64,000 bases of DNA from Candidatus Poribacteria bacterium (GCA_028818695.1 JAPPNK010000015.1:174289-238288); one strand, 5' to 3'; numbered from the stretch's first letter, positions 21,142-30,336 are shown. Program-made: numbers and translations. Notes: a model not told the origin generated them from the sequence alone.

Positions 21142-21819
21142 ATGCGATTGGCGATACTAGGACCGCCCGGGGCGGGAAAAGGCACGCAGGCGACGCGGCT
21201 AGCCGCCCGTACCGGCATATGCCACATCTCGACCGGCGACGCGCTCCGCAACGCGGTGATGAGCGGAACTGGGACCGACCTGCATGCGGTTGTGCGGAGG
21301 GGTTCTATGGCTCCGGACGAGCTGGTGGCGGAGATCATTGAGAGCCGCATTAAGCGGAGCGAGTGCCGTAAGGGGTATATACTTGACGGATTTCCTCGCA
21401 CGGAGCGTCAGTTGGAGATGTTGAAGGCGTTGACATCCCGGCTCAGCCACCGCTTGGACGCGGCGCTGCTGCTGGACGCGCCGGAAGAAGAGCTGATACG
21501 CCGCATCGTCGGACGCTTGGTATGCTTGCGCTGTCGGCGCAGTTATCATGTGGAGCATGCGCCGCCGTTGGTTGATGGCGTCTGCGACACGGACGGAGAG
21601 CCGTTGACGCGGCGGTCGGACGACACGGAGGAGGTGGCGCGGAATCGTTTGCGGATTTACAAGCGGCAGACCCGCCCCCTGATCGAACGGTATCGAGCGG
21701 AGGGGCTGTTGGAAGAGGTTGGAGCGTTGGGCTGCCCAGACAAGATTGAGCGCGAGATCAACGCGCGCTTAGAAAAAAGAGCGCTGAAAGGGAGGTACAA
21801 TGGCGCAGGATTACATTGA
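21142..21819 (+). CDS. adk: Adenylate kinase, zinc-LID type
   Basis: 225 residues. Interconverts ATP and AMP with two ADP. The P-loop GPPGAGKGT is at 7-15, the AMP site is DGFPRT at 82-87, and the LID has Cys128, Cys131, Cys148 and Asp151, the zinc-site pattern of Gram-positive-type enzymes. It is directly downstream of secY, as in many bacteria, but map is missing after it. The last 20 bases overlap infA. Confidence 0.97.
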   Translation: MRLAILGPPGAGKGTQATRLAARTGICHISTGDALRNAVMSGTGTDLHAVVRRGSMAPDELVAEIIESRIKRSECRKGYILDGFPRTERQLEMLKALTSRLSHRLDAALLLDAPEEELIRRIVGRLVCLRCRRSYHVEHAPPLVDGVCDTDGEPLTRRSDDTEEVARNRLRIYKRQTRPLIERYRAEGLLEEVGALGCPDKIEREINARLEKRALKGRYNGAGLH

Positions 21820-22045
21820 GGTCGAAGGCACTGTTCTGGAGAAGTTTCCGAACGCGCAGTATAAGGTGGAGTTGGAAAACGGTCATGAGGTGCTGGCGTA
21901 CATTTCGGGAAAGATGCGCATACGGTATATTCGTCCGATGCCGGGCGATCGGGTTCGGGTGAAGTTGTCTCCGTACGACTTGACCCGCGGGCGCATTTTT
22001 TCCATCGATTACTCCGCGCAGGACCGCGGAAAGGTTGAATCATGA
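21800..22045 (+). CDS. infA: Translation initiation factor IF-1
   Basis: 81 residues, single OB fold. Assists IF-2 and IF-3 in 30S initiation. Pattern [34 protein letters not shown] and [19 protein letters not shown], inside the adk reading frame, serves as the ribosome-binding site. The stop overlaps rpmJ (ATGA). Confidence 0.97.
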   Translation: MAQDYIEVEGTVLEKFPNAQYKVELENGHEVLAYISGKMRIRYIRPMPGDRVRVKLSPYDLTRGRIFSIDYSAQDRGKVES

Positions 22046-22185
22046 AGGTGCGCGCATCTGTGAAGCCGATCTGTCCGCGCTGTCGGGTGGTGAAGCGAAC
22101 AGGAGTGGTTCGAGTGATCTGCTCAAACCCTCGTCATAAGCAGCGTCAAGGCGCTCGAAAGGGCGCCAGCAAGAAAAAGAGATGA
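22042..22185 (+). CDS. rpmJ: 50S ribosomal protein L36
   Basis: 47 residues, about 10 more than the usual 37-38. The core [20 protein letters not shown] is followed by a stretch ending in the family's HKQRQG. The zinc ribbon consists of Cys11, Cys14, Cys27 and His32. A basic tail [10 protein letters not shown] is added. The ATG overlaps the infA stop, and the gene is small enough to be missed by a length cut-off. Confidence 0.95.
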   Translation: MKVRASVKPICPRCRVVKRTGVVRVICSNPRHKQRQGARKGASKKKR

Positions 22186-22202
22186 TCTGAAGGAGCGACA
22201 GC

Positions 22203-22631
22203 ATGGCGCGTTTAGCGGGCGTGGAATTGCCGCGCAACAAGCGTATCGAAATTGCGTTGACCTACATCTACGGAATCGGTCATTTTACGGCAGGCAAGAT
22301 CATTGAATTCACCGAGGTGGACCCGGCGACCAAGGCGGGCGAGCTGAGCGAGGACGACATCAACCGGCTCCGCGACGCCCTGGAGCGGTTGGACGAGGTG
22401 ATGCCGCCGCATGAGACCTCGTTTTTCAACACGAAGATAGAGGGTGATTTGCGCCGTCAGCGCGAGATGGACATTCGCCGTTTGATGGACATCAACTGCT
22501 ACCGCGGGTTGCGGCATCGGGGCGGGGTTCCTGTGAGAGGGCAGCGCACCAGCACCAACGCCCGCACCCGCAAGGGCAAGGCGAAAACAATCGGCGTCGG
22601 GCGAAAGGCGAAAGTGAAGCACAAAGCTTAA
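22203..22631 (+). CDS. rpsM: 30S ribosomal protein S13 with internal insertion
   Basis: 142 residues, against 120-126 normally. Forms head contacts with the P-site tRNA and bridges to the 50S. The N-terminus ([20 protein letters not shown]) and C-terminus ([20 protein letters not shown]) are standard. Between the helix ending about residue 62 and EGDLRRQ at 80 lies an insertion of about 14 residues, [13 protein letters not shown], not found in common S13 sequences I know. Confidence 0.96.
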   Translation: MARLAGVELPRNKRIEIALTYIYGIGHFTAGKIIEFTEVDPATKAGELSEDDINRLRDALERLDEVMPPHETSFFNTKIEGDLRRQREMDIRRLMDINCYRGLRHRGGVPVRGQRTSTNARTRKGKAKTIGVGRKAKVKHKA

Positions 22632-22645
22632 AAAAGGGGAGCGGA

Positions 22646-23038
22646 GTGAGAAGAAGAAGCAACCGACCGAAGCGTCGGACGCGCAAAAATGTGTTGAACG
22701 GCATCGCGCATATCAAGTCGTCGTTCAACAATACGATCATCACGATCACGGACGAGCGGGGCGACACGCTGGCGTGGGCGTCGGGTGGAATCGGCGGGAC
22801 GGTGAGCGGTTCGCGCAAAAGCACGCCGTTTGCCGCGCAGCAGGCCGCCGAGGCGGTCGCGGCGTCGGCCAAGGAGCATGGGATGCGGCGCATACAGGTA
22901 TGGGTGAAAGGTCCCGGCTCCGGGCGCGAGTCGGCGATTCGTCAACTGCAGGCGAGCGGTCTGGAGATCACGCTTATTAAGGATGTGACGCCGATACCGC
23001 ACAACGGCTGCCGTCCCCCAAAGCGCCGACGCATCTGA
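22646..23038 (+). CDS. rpsK: 30S ribosomal protein S11
   Basis: 130 residues. Part of the 30S platform near the mRNA exit. [38 protein letters not shown] and [17 protein letters not shown] are diagnostic. The start is GTG 22646, with GGAG at 22638-22641. rpsD (S4), which usually follows, is absent; rpoA comes next. Confidence 0.97.
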   Translation: MRRRSNRPKRRTRKNVLNGIAHIKSSFNNTIITITDERGDTLAWASGGIGGTVSGSRKSTPFAAQQAAEAVAASAKEHGMRRIQVWVKGPGSGRESAIRQLQASGLEITLIKDVTPIPHNGCRPPKRRRI

Positions 23039-23058
23039 GCAGGTCGAGAGGAGCATTT

Positions 23059-24039
23059 TTGTCCATGAAGCCTATTCATATGGAAATGCCGGAGCGTTTG
23101 CTGGCGGATGTCGAAACGCTGACGCATGAGTATGGTTGTTTTTATGCGGAGCCTCTGGAAAGCGGCTACGGCATCACGCTTGGGAACGCGCTGCGCCGCG
23201 TTCTGCTTTCGTCTCTGCCGGGCGCCGCGATAACGGCTGCGCGCATTGAGGGGGTTGCGCACGAGTTTTCCACCATGCCGAACGTTGTGGAGGATGTCGC
23301 GCAGATTGTGTTGAACCTAAAAGAGATACGTTTTAAGGTGAACGCCGAGGCGGACCGCTTTTTTGAGTGCCGCGTTGAGCGGGAAGGCGAGGGGGAGATC
23401 ACCGCGGCGAATATACAGATGCCGGCGGAGCTGGAAGCGGTGAACCCCGACCAGCATATCGCCTATCTGAATGAGGGCGCCTCGTTTCAGATGACGCTGG
23501 ATGTGGCGGTGGGGCATGGTTTTCAGGCGGCGTCGCATGATCTGCCGGAGAACCGCGCGATCGGCGTTGTGCCTGTGGACGCGATCTATTCTCCCGTCCG
23601 CAAGGTGAATTTTAATGTGGAGCCGACGCGCGTCGGCCATCTCACCGACTATGAGCGGCTCGTATTGGAAATCTGGACGGACGGCGCGATGACGCCGAAG
23701 GAGGCGTTGACGCAGGCGGCGGGGACGCTCATCAAGCATTTGGAGTTCTTCAGCGACTTTGACGAAACCTATGTGGAAGAGGTGGTCATCGAGACGCCTG
23801 AGCAGAAAGCCCTGCGCGAGACGCTTGACAAGCCGGTCGCCGAGCTGGAGCTGCCGGTGCGCGCCGCCAACTGCATGGAGTCGTACGGCATCCGCACCGT
23901 GCGCGACCTTGTCGTCCGCCTCGAAAAAGATATGCTTGAGATGAAGAACTTTGGGAAGAAATCGCTCCAAGAGGTGCGCGAAATTCTCCAAAGTATGAAT
24001 CTCGAATTCGGAATGACTCAATATAAAAAAGCGGAATAG
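23059..24039 (+). CDS. rpoA: RNA polymerase alpha subunit
   Basis: 326 residues. The N-terminal assembly domain has [19 protein letters not shown]. The C-terminal domain contains [20 protein letters not shown] and [16 protein letters not shown], which in E. coli contact UP elements and activators; the key Arg (R265 equivalent) is in VRAANC. This matters for the upstream promoter boxes found elsewhere in the window. The start is TTG 23059 (AGGAG at 23049-23053, 5 bases away) or ATG 23065. Confidence 0.97.
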   Translation: MSMKPIHMEMPERLLADVETLTHEYGCFYAEPLESGYGITLGNALRRVLLSSLPGAAITAARIEGVAHEFSTMPNVVEDVAQIVLNLKEIRFKVNAEADRFFECRVEREGEGEITAANIQMPAELEAVNPDQHIAYLNEGASFQMTLDVAVGHGFQAASHDLPENRAIGVVPVDAIYSPVRKVNFNVEPTRVGHLTDYERLVLEIWTDGAMTPKEALTQAAGTLIKHLEFFSDFDETYVEEVVIETPEQKALRETLDKPVAELELPVRAANCMESYGIRTVRDLVVRLEKDMLEMKNFGKKSLQEVREILQSMNLEFGMTQYKKAE

Positions 24040-24050
24040 ATCGGAACATC

Positions 24051-24425
24051 ATGCGGCATCGAAAGCGGTATCGAAAATTGAATCGGACGCCGTCGCACCG
24101 CCGGGCTATGCTGGCGAACATGGCGACCTCGCTCATCTACGAGGAGCGCATTCAGACGACTGAAGCGAAAGCGAAAGAGCTGCGCCCCTTTGTGGAGAAA
24201 CTGATCACCAAAGCGAAGCCGAGCGGCGAGGAGACCAACGTTCATCGGCGGCGGCTTGTCGCGCGGGTCATACGCGATAAAAAAGCGGCGAAAAAGCTGT
24301 TTGACGAGATCGGCCCGCGTTACGCCGAACGGCCGGGCGGATACACGCGCATCATCAAACTGGGGCGGCGCCTCGGCGACAACGCCCCGACGGCGCTCAT
24401 TGAACTTGTGCGCGAAAGCGTATGA
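24051..24425 (+). CDS. rplQ: 50S ribosomal protein L17
   Basis: 124 residues. [20 protein letters not shown] and [20 protein letters not shown] are family signatures, with a basic linker and [20 protein letters not shown] at the end. The last base pairs overlap the ATG of a sulfatase (ATGA at 24422-24425), so the ribosomal operon appears to read on into it. Confidence 0.97.
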   Translation: MRHRKRYRKLNRTPSHRRAMLANMATSLIYEERIQTTEAKAKELRPFVEKLITKAKPSGEETNVHRRRLVARVIRDKKAAKKLFDEIGPRYAERPGGYTRIIKLGRRLGDNAPTALIELVRESV

Positions 24426-25864
24426 ACCAGCCGAACGTACTCTGGGTCTGCAGCGACCAGCAGCGGTTCGACATGGCGAGCGTGTACGGCAATCCGTTTG
24501 TGAAGACGCCGAGCGCGGAGCGGCTCGCCGAAGAGGGTACGCTGTTTGAGTACGCTTTTTCACAGAGTCCCGTCTGTTCGCCGAGCCGCGCCAGCTTTCT
24601 GACGGGGCGGTATCCGCGGACGACGCGCTGCCGTCAAAACGGGCAGGCGATCCCGCCCGACGAGCGGCTTGTGACGAAGGTTCTGGCGGAGAACGGGTAT
24701 ATCTGCGGGCTGTCGGGCAAGCTGCATATTGCGACCTGTTCGCCGCGTTTTCGTCCGGCGGGCGAGGAGCGGATCGACGACGGGTACGCCGAATTTCACT
24801 GGATGCATCATCCCGACCCGCACTGGACGACGCAGGAATACGCCCACTGGCTGCGGGAGCGGGGGGAGGCGTACCGCCGTCATTCGCGCCCAGAGTCGCG
24901 CTTTCTCCATACAACCATGCCTGCCGAGCTCCATCCGACGACATGGTGCGCCCAGAAGGCGATCAATTTCATTGAGGCGCATGAGGGGAAGAGCTCCCCT
25001 TGGCTGTTCAGCGTCAACTTTTTTGACCCGCACCATCCGTTTGATCCGCCTGAAGAGTATCTTGAGCGGTATATGTCTCGTTTGGATGAAATCCCGCTGC
25101 CGAACTATACGGACGGCGAGCTGGAAAACAAGCCCGTTTTTCAGCAGGCGAACCATCATGGCGCCTACAATCAGCCGCGCAACCTGCCTTACAGCAAGAT
25201 GGATGAGAACGATCATCGGTGCGTCCGCGCGGGCGCATGGGCGATGTGCGACCTGATCGACGACCAGCTCGGGCGCATGATGGACGCGCTCGAAGCGACG
25301 GGGCAGCGAGAGAACACAATCGTTATCTTCATGTCGGATCACGGCGAGATGCTGGGCGATCATGGCATCTATCTGAAAGGGCCGTTTTTCTATGAGGAGG
25401 CGGTGCGGGTTCCGCTCATCATTTCGTGTCCGAGCCGCTTTCAAAAGGGGGTCAAAAGCGGGGCGTTGACGGAGCTGACCGACATTGCGCCGATGCTGTT
25501 GGACGCCGCCGGCATTGAACGGGAGCCGGGCATGCAGGGAAGGTCGCTCCATCCGCTCCTGACAGGCGAAACCGCCGATGAGGAACATCGCGAGGATGTG
25601 TATTCGGAGTACTACAACGCGATGCCGCACCATCAGAATCCGCAGGCGCATATGACGATGGTTCGGACAGGGACGCATAAGCTGGTCGCGGCGCACGGGC
25701 TGGATGTGTGGGAGCTGTACGATCTGGAGAACGACCCAGGCGAGGTTGTGAACCGCTGGAACGATCCCGACTACGCGCGCGTCCAGACGGAGATGACGAT
25801 GCGCCTCGCCGATCGGATGGCATGGACGGTCGACCCGCTGCCCGAACGGATTGGCGCGTACTAG
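24422..25864 (+). CDS. Type I sulfatase (arylsulfatase family)
   Basis: 480 residues of the formylglycine-dependent alkaline-phosphatase superfamily. Metal-ligand Asp-Gln in [10 protein letters not shown]. The maturation motif is CSPSR at 52-56 (Cys52 becomes formylglycine), then LTGRYP. The second metal pair lies in [14 protein letters not shown]. No signal peptide is visible, so it is probably cytoplasmic, or exported by another route. The gene is translationally coupled to rplQ and followed 13 bases later by a second sulfatase. Substrate unknown; sulfated polysaccharides are likely. Confidence 0.93.
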   Translation: MNQPNVLWVCSDQQRFDMASVYGNPFVKTPSAERLAEEGTLFEYAFSQSPVCSPSRASFLTGRYPRTTRCRQNGQAIPPDERLVTKVLAENGYICGLSGKLHIATCSPRFRPAGEERIDDGYAEFHWMHHPDPHWTTQEYAHWLRERGEAYRRHSRPESRFLHTTMPAELHPTTWCAQKAINFIEAHEGKSSPWLFSVNFFDPHHPFDPPEEYLERYMSRLDEIPLPNYTDGELENKPVFQQANHHGAYNQPRNLPYSKMDENDHRCVRAGAWAMCDLIDDQLGRMMDALEATGQRENTIVIFMSDHGEMLGDHGIYLKGPFFYEEAVRVPLIISCPSRFQKGVKSGALTELTDIAPMLLDAAGIEREPGMQGRSLHPLLTGETADEEHREDVYSEYYNAMPHHQNPQAHMTMVRTGTHKLVAAHGLDVWELYDLENDPGEVVNRWNDPDYARVQTEMTMRLADRMAWTVDPLPERIGAY

Positions 25865-25877
25865 GCGGAAGCAGATC

Positions 25878-27188
25878 ATGAAACGCCCGCATATCGTTCT
25901 CTACCTGTCGGACGATCACGGGGCTGAATTTGTCGGCTGCTACGGAAACGCGGACGTCCACACGCCGCATCTTGACGCGCTCGCCGGCGAAGGCATGCGT
26001 TTTGAGCGCATGTTCACAACGACGCCGACCTGCGCCCCGTCCCGCTCAACGCTTTACACCGGCCTTTATCCGCAGAGGCATGGCGCCATGCGCAACCACA
26101 CCGCCTGCCGAGACGGATTGACCGCCCTTCCGACGCGCATGCGCCGCCTCGGCTATCGAACGGCGCTGGCGGGAAAGAAGCATGCGTCTCCCGACGCGCT
26201 GTTTGACTTTGAGAAAGCGGGCGGATTCACGCCGCGCCCGCCTGAACAGCCCAGAAAATACCGAGCCGATGGGCTGGATGTGGAAGCGGCGGAGCAGTTC
26301 ATGGAAAAAAGCCTGGATGAACGCCCCGAAGAGCCGCTGTTTCTTGTTCTAGGCGATCCGTCCCCGCATGTTACATGGGAGAAGCGGCGCCGATTTGAGC
26401 CTGAACGCCTGACGCTGCCGCCGTATTTTGTGGACACGCCAATGACGCGACGCGCGCTGGCGAACTACTATCAGGACATCGAGACGCTGGACGGGCGGAT
26501 CGGGCAGATCATGGGGGCTATGGAACGGCTCGGCATCGCCGACGACGCGCTCTTCATCTACACAACCGATCACGGCTCCGAGTGGTACCGCAGCAAGTGG
26601 ACGCTCTACGACGCCGGCATACGGGTTCCGTTTATCGCGCGATGGCACGGGCGCGTCGAGGCAGGCTCCGTCTCCAACGCGATGGTCTCGTTTGTGGATC
26701 TGCTGCCGACCTTCATGGAGATCGCGGGCGGGAAGCCGGACGGCGACCTGGACGGCGCCAGTTTTTTGGAGGTTCTGTTGGGGCGGCGGCAAGGTTTTCG
26801 AGAGAAGATTTACGCGACGCACACAGGCGACGGCAAGATGAACGCGACCCCGCAACGGTGCGTCCGCGACAGGCGGCATAAGTATATTTTGAACCTGAAC
26901 CCTGGGCGCGCCTTCACATCTCATTTCACGGAGGTGGAGGGGCTTGAGGAATCGCACGGGGAGATCTGGAAGACATGGATCGAAAAGGCGAAGACGGACG
27001 CGGAAGCGGCGGCGCTGGTGGAGAAGACGACACGGCGCCCCAAAGAGGAGCTGTACGACCTTGAATCGGATCCGTTTGAGCTGAACAACCTGGCGGAGCG
27101 GACCGACCATCAAAAACGGCTTGAGACGATGCGCGCCGATTTGCAGGCGTGGATGGACGAGACGGCGGATCCTGGGATGGATGTTTGA
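25878..27188 (+). CDS. Type I sulfatase, second of tandem pair
   Basis: 436 residues. VLYLSDDHGAEFVGCYGN carries the first metal Asp residues. CAPSR at 52-56 holds the formylglycine Cys52, followed by LYTGLYPQRHG. The Asp-His metal pair lies in FIYTTDHGSEWY, and KKHASPDA lies in the Lys region. The C-terminal ELYDLESDPFELNNLAE is the common sulfatase tail. ATG 25878 follows the first sulfatase's stop by 13 bases. It differs clearly in sequence from its neighbour, so it is not a recent duplicate and probably has another substrate. It is convergent with the methyltransferase gene below. Confidence 0.92.
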   Translation: MKRPHIVLYLSDDHGAEFVGCYGNADVHTPHLDALAGEGMRFERMFTTTPTCAPSRSTLYTGLYPQRHGAMRNHTACRDGLTALPTRMRRLGYRTALAGKKHASPDALFDFEKAGGFTPRPPEQPRKYRADGLDVEAAEQFMEKSLDERPEEPLFLVLGDPSPHVTWEKRRRFEPERLTLPPYFVDTPMTRRALANYYQDIETLDGRIGQIMGAMERLGIADDALFIYTTDHGSEWYRSKWTLYDAGIRVPFIARWHGRVEAGSVSNAMVSFVDLLPTFMEIAGGKPDGDLDGASFLEVLLGRRQGFREKIYATHTGDGKMNATPQRCVRDRRHKYILNLNPGRAFTSHFTEVEGLEESHGEIWKTWIEKAKTDAEAAALVEKTTRRPKEELYDLESDPFELNNLAERTDHQKRLETMRADLQAWMDETADPGMDV

Positions 27189-27192
27189 GCGG

Positions 27193-28026
27193 TCAGTTCC
27201 GCCGCTGATGCCGGCTGTACAGCATGACCACCTCCGATTTGGCGAGCGACGGGTTGCCGGCGGTGCGCGCCGCCGCCTCTCTCCAGTCGATGCGGCGCAT
27301 GACCTCCGCGACGCCTGGAGCGTTGGCGGCGATGAAATAGTGCGAGGTCGGCGAGAGAGCGCGCGGGTTGAACTTGACGCGGCCCGCGTTCGCCCCGACG
27401 CGCTGTATAGCGAAATCTGCCTCGCCCGGCTTCGCAAAACGAAAATCGGGGTGCGTCAACGGCGGCGGCGTCATGGAGCGCGCCGACGGACGCTTCAACC
27501 AGATCTGAAAGACGCATGGAACGGCGTAAGGCGCGCCGTCCAGCGTGAACGAATCGCGCGGCAGAAGAAGCTCCGCTTCCAAATGAAAAAACCGATTCAA
27601 CCGCCGCGCCGTACTTTCTTTTTGAAAAGTGCGCGGATGAATCATGGCGACAGCGTCCGCAAAGCTGGCTGCATGGTTGAAGAACTTGACAGCGAGGCTC
27701 GCGTTTTTGCCGAACGGCGGATTTCCAACAACAATGATCCGCCCCGCCTCAACCGGCGGCGTCCACTCTAAAAAATCCGCCTGTATGATGTCAGGGCGGG
27801 GGGGCGGCTCAATGTCCAGCCCGATCTTCGGCTCCGGCATCAGATCGAAGAATGCGCCCGCCCCCGCCGACGGCTCTATCCACAAATCCCACTTCGCCGG
27901 GCAGCGCTCCGCCAAGAGCGCCATGCAGCGTTTCGCGGCGGATCTGTTTGTGTAAAAGCAGTCGCGCCGCCGTCGGCTCTCCGCCCCGCTTTTTTCTTCG
28001 CTGCCGACATCGAACAGCCGATTCAC
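27193..28026 (-). CDS. Class I SAM-dependent (probable N6-adenine) DNA methyltransferase
   Basis: 277 residues. Motif I WIEPSAGAGAFF (50-60) precedes motif IV NPPFGKN (102-108), the order of gamma-type adenine methyltransferases. NPPF is the catalytic motif of amino-methylating enzymes on DNA or protein. There is no obvious target-recognition domain beyond the C-terminal 100 residues, and no restriction gene is adjacent, so it is probably an orphan methylase. The start GTG 28026 shares its first base with the stop of the upstream PhyH gene (TAGTG). Confidence 0.8.
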   Translation of the reverse strand: MNRLFDVGSEEKSGAESRRRRDCFYTNRSAAKRCMALLAERCPAKWDLWIEPSAGAGAFFDLMPEPKIGLDIEPPPRPDIIQADFLEWTPPVEAGRIIVVGNPPFGKNASLAVKFFNHAASFADAVAMIHPRTFQKESTARRLNRFFHLEAELLLPRDSFTLDGAPYAVPCVFQIWLKRPSARSMTPPPLTHPDFRFAKPGEADFAIQRVGANAGRVKFNPRALSPTSHYFIAANAPGVAEVMRRIDWREAAARTAGNPSLAKSEVVMLYSRHQRRN

Positions 28027-28796
28027 TACGCCGCTTCAGGCTTGTCTTTGAACCCTGCGACGACGATGTTGTTGTATGGATCCTCCGGCTTTTTGTTCGG
28101 CGGACGAAGCCGCGCGTCATGAAACCCGAACCGAACCGATTTGCGCCAGTCGCCCGTCCGGTTGCAGTCCGACCAGTGGATCATGTTGTAGCTGAAGAAG
28201 ATCATGTCGCCCGCTTTCGCCGGCACCAAGACCGTCTCGATGAAGTCCGGATGGTACTTGTCGGTCGGGAGGTGCGGAGCCGTGTGGGCGCCGGTGATGT
28301 GTTCCAGCGGCCCGCCGAGATGGCTGCCGGGGACGACCTGAAGACAGCCGCTCTCAATCGGCGTGTCGTCCAGATGAAGCAGGCAGTCGATGAACCCCGG
28401 TCCGTCATGCGGATAAAACGGATGGTCTTGATGCATCGGAAACGGCGTGCCGAGAGTCGGCGGCTTCGCATGCAGAACGGTATGGTGCCACTGCATGCAT
28501 GGCGCGACCAGCTGCTGAACGCAGCGCGTCAGCCCCTCGTGAAACAGAACGCGCCCCCATGCCGACGAGTAGAAATGCGGGTTGTGGAGAAAGACCGCTT
28601 TGGTCGATTGCTGCTCCTCTTTATTGAGGTACCGCTCGCGCCACGGCCCGTGCCAGCCGATCGTCTCCTGCCCCCATTCGTTGATGATGCGGATCATTTC
28701 GGAGCCGAGCTCCTCCGTCTCTTCGGGCGAGAACAGCCCCTCCACCTTCAGGTAGCCCTCGTCCTGGTATGCCTGGATCTGCTCTTGGGTCAACAT
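28026..28796 (-). CDS. Phytanoyl-CoA dioxygenase (PhyH) family protein
   Basis: 256 residues. Fe(II)/2-oxoglutarate oxygenase fold: iron motif HQD in PFPMHQDHPFYPHDG, distal His in SYNMIHWSDCNRT, and the conserved CLQVVPGSH strand. ATG 28796 is chosen because GGAG lies 6 bases before it on the minus strand; the TTG at 28808 lacks a site. A good promoter lies upstream. Substrate unknown. It is cotranscribed with the methyltransferase that follows. Confidence 0.92.
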   Translation of the reverse strand: MLTQEQIQAYQDEGYLKVEGLFSPEETEELGSEMIRIINEWGQETIGWHGPWRERYLNKEEQQSTKAVFLHNPHFYSSAWGRVLFHEGLTRCVQQLVAPCMQWHHTVLHAKPPTLGTPFPMHQDHPFYPHDGPGFIDCLLHLDDTPIESGCLQVVPGSHLGGPLEHITGAHTAPHLPTDKYHPDFIETVLVPAKAGDMIFFSYNMIHWSDCNRTGDWRKSVRFGFHDARLRPPNKKPEDPYNNIVVAGFKDKPEAA

Positions 28797-28828
28797 GTTT
28801 TTCTCCAAAGACGTTGCGCTGTGAGCGT

Positions 28829-28857
28829 AAGATACGCAAAACGGGTTTGGATGTCAA
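28829..28857 (-). promoter_or_regulatory. Promoter of the PhyH-methyltransferase pair
   Basis: On the minus strand, consensus TTGACA (28857-28852), a 17-bp spacer and TATCTT (28834-28829), about 33 bases before the ATG at 28796. The upstream box found at four other promoters is absent here. Confidence 0.7.
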
Positions 28858-28884
28858 GCGGCAGAGAATGGGCAGCCAGTCGGC

Positions 28885-29583
28885 TTAGAACTTTATACCA
28901 ATAGGATTTTGGCGAATCAAATTTAAGGCATGACAAATATCATGGACGTGCACGATACCAGTATTGTATAGGTAATAGCCGATTGGGGATTCCTTTCGCT
29001 CTTGATCTGGATAAACCTGTCCTAGAGCGTGGCGGAATCCATACACGACTCCGGCGACTGACAGATCGCTACTACGGTCATTCTTCGGATAGTAAACAAC
29101 AGGCCCTCCAGAAAACCCAGGGTTGTTATGACCGTCCAACATGATAGTGCCTTTGACAGTCTGAGATAGGATCGCCTTTTTCACGAATGGCAATGGAAAA
29201 TTTTTGTTAGATTCTAATGTAGCGTCGCTAACTATATCAAAAGGAAAACCAAGAAAATACACATCTTGTCCAAGGATCATCCCGGCTGCTGTAGGGTCCG
29301 AAGGCGGTAGGGTCAAAGAGTGTGTCGGTGAAATTAGAGTTTCAGCGGCTAGCACAGAAATATCAACATCCCCATCAGCGTGGCCGACCAACTTGATTGG
29401 AAGATTTTCCCATGTTCCCCCGCGTATAATTTCTATGCTGCTCTGACCGACAATACTTCCAACAAGATGCTTAGAAGCGATAATGTACTGGCGCTTTTCA
29501 AAGTCAATTGTAAAACAAGTCGCTCGTCTATTTCCAAATTGAATTTTGAACGTTCTTTCGAGAATATTTCTAGTAATCATCAT
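28885..29583 (-). CDS. Trypsin-like serine protease, AT-richer than neighbours
   Basis: 232 residues from ATG 29583, with GAGAGG upstream. The chymotrypsin-fold triad is visible: His in YIIASKHLVGS, Asp in GDVDISVLAA, Ser in NNPGFSGGPVVYY. There is no signal peptide, membrane segment or PDZ domain, so it should act in the cytoplasm. Base composition is visibly lower in GC than in the surrounding genes, which points to acquisition by transfer. Stand-alone cytoplasmic trypsin-like peptidases occur as effectors in some bacterial conflict systems, but no such system is proven here. The small duplicated-domain gene lies just upstream. Confidence 0.85.
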   Translation of the reverse strand: MMITRNILERTFKIQFGNRRATCFTIDFEKRQYIIASKHLVGSIVGQSSIEIIRGGTWENLPIKLVGHADGDVDISVLAAETLISPTHSLTLPPSDPTAAGMILGQDVYFLGFPFDIVSDATLESNKNFPLPFVKKAILSQTVKGTIMLDGHNNPGFSGGPVVYYPKNDRSSDLSVAGVVYGFRHALGQVYPDQERKESPIGYYLYNTGIVHVHDICHALNLIRQNPIGIKF

Positions 29584-29804
29584 TCCGTTCCTCTCTTTGA
29601 AGCGGGGCGAGCGTTGCTGTCCGCCCCTGTTTGATTCACATGGGGCGCAGTTTTCAGCGTAGAAATTTCTGCGCATGCGCGCGTCGCTTTGAGATCGACC
29701 TGTTTGCCAGAATGCGTATGTTCGTCCTTGTCGTTTGCGCTTGCGAAGTTCAACAAGGCTGTGAATTGATACGGCTCGCGTCTATCTTCGCTTAGGCGCG
29801 TCGG
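29580..29804 (-). pseudogene. Possible small-gene remnant overlapping the protease start
   Basis: An open frame of 74 codons whose TGA overlaps the protease ATG (ATGA). It begins after a stop with EDRREPYQFTALLNF, which resembles the end of each domain in the neighbouring duplicated gene (EDKKSYKYVAMV). It then has NDKDEHTHSGKQVDLK, which resembles NDKEGLMQEGRQVDLK encoded at 30213-30329. There is no ATG, only TTG codons. It is either a decayed third domain copy or a real small coupled gene. Confidence 0.3.
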
Positions 29805-30175
29805 TCAGTCAACACCATTATCACGTACGTGTACGTCTTTTTGTCCTCTGCGCCGATATCATTACCCATTATCTCAATAACATACCCTTCCTCCTCACGT
29901 TCATCCATCCACTTATCTAAGGCGGGTCCTTCATCTGACGCATTTACGTGCGTGATTCTGCGGTTTTTCATGTATCCGCCTTGATTTTCCTGAAGAGAAA
30001 GCTGTTGGACCATTGCCACATACTTGTACGATTTTTTGTCCTCCGCGCCGACATCAGTGCGCCATTTCTCAATAACATACCCTTCCTCCTCACGTTCATC
30101 CATCCACTTCCGTAAGGCGGGTTCTCCACCTGAATGCTTTACATGCGTGATTCTGCGGTATTCCATGTATTCCAT
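29792..30175 (-). CDS. Small protein of two tandem near-identical domains
   Basis: 127 residues. Two units of about 50 residues share RRITHV, KWMDEREEEGYVIE, GAEDKK and Y-x-Y-V-x-MV. The joining segment is QQLSLQENQGGYMKN. Each unit looks like a small alpha/beta fold ending in a beta strand, vaguely like DUF4177-type proteins; that is only an impression. DNA before unit 2 (AAGGCGGATACATG at 29982-29969) repeats the ribosome-binding site before unit 1, so two separate genes seem to have fused, and unit 2 may still start on its own at 29971. ATG 30175 is preferred. Confidence 0.7.
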   Translation of the reverse strand: MEYMEYRRITHVKHSGGEPALRKWMDEREEEGYVIEKWRTDVGAEDKKSYKYVAMVQQLSLQENQGGYMKNRRITHVNASDEGPALDKWMDEREEEGYVIEIMGNDIGAEDKKTYTYVIMVLTDRRA

Positions 30176-30212
30176 TGTATCCGCCCTTTCGGTTGTTTGC
30201 ATTCACAGCGAT

Positions 30213-30329
30213 TTAAGTTTCCTGAAGAGCGCGCTGCGCGCCATGCGAGGGCGGCTTGAGATCAACCTGCCGACCTTCTTGCATAAGCCCTTCCTTGTCG
30301 TTCTGCTTGCGAACCTCAATCTGTTTCAT
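30213..30329 (-). CDS. Possible 38-residue small ORF upstream of the duplicated-domain gene
   Basis: Starts MKQIEVRKQNDKEGLMQEGR and ends RALQET. The QVDLK portion matches the remnant at 29580-29804, and ALQET resembles the SLQEN linker of the duplicated gene. Its ATG overlaps a TATAAT word, so it may be a decayed copy rather than a gene. Confidence 0.25.
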   Translation of the reverse strand: MKQIEVRKQNDKEGLMQEGRQVDLKPPSHGAQRALQET

Positions 30330-30336
30330 TATAACA
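30328..30336 (-). promoter_or_regulatory. Extended -10 element upstream of the duplicated-domain gene
   Basis: TGTTATAAT on the minus strand is a perfect extended -10. No good -35 is seen 16-18 bp upstream. It would give a leader of about 145 bases. The stretch 30176-30646 otherwise holds the small ORF above, a repeat fragment and a plus-strand terminator. Confidence 0.45.

Noticed and set aside
24560-25879. 439-codon minus-strand open frame opposite the first sulfatase
   Set aside because: The plus strand has all sulfatase motifs; this is a shadow.
28809-28884. Small gene between PhyH and protease
   Set aside because: Only 76 bases, fully accounted for by the promoter at 28829-28857 and the protease 3' flank.
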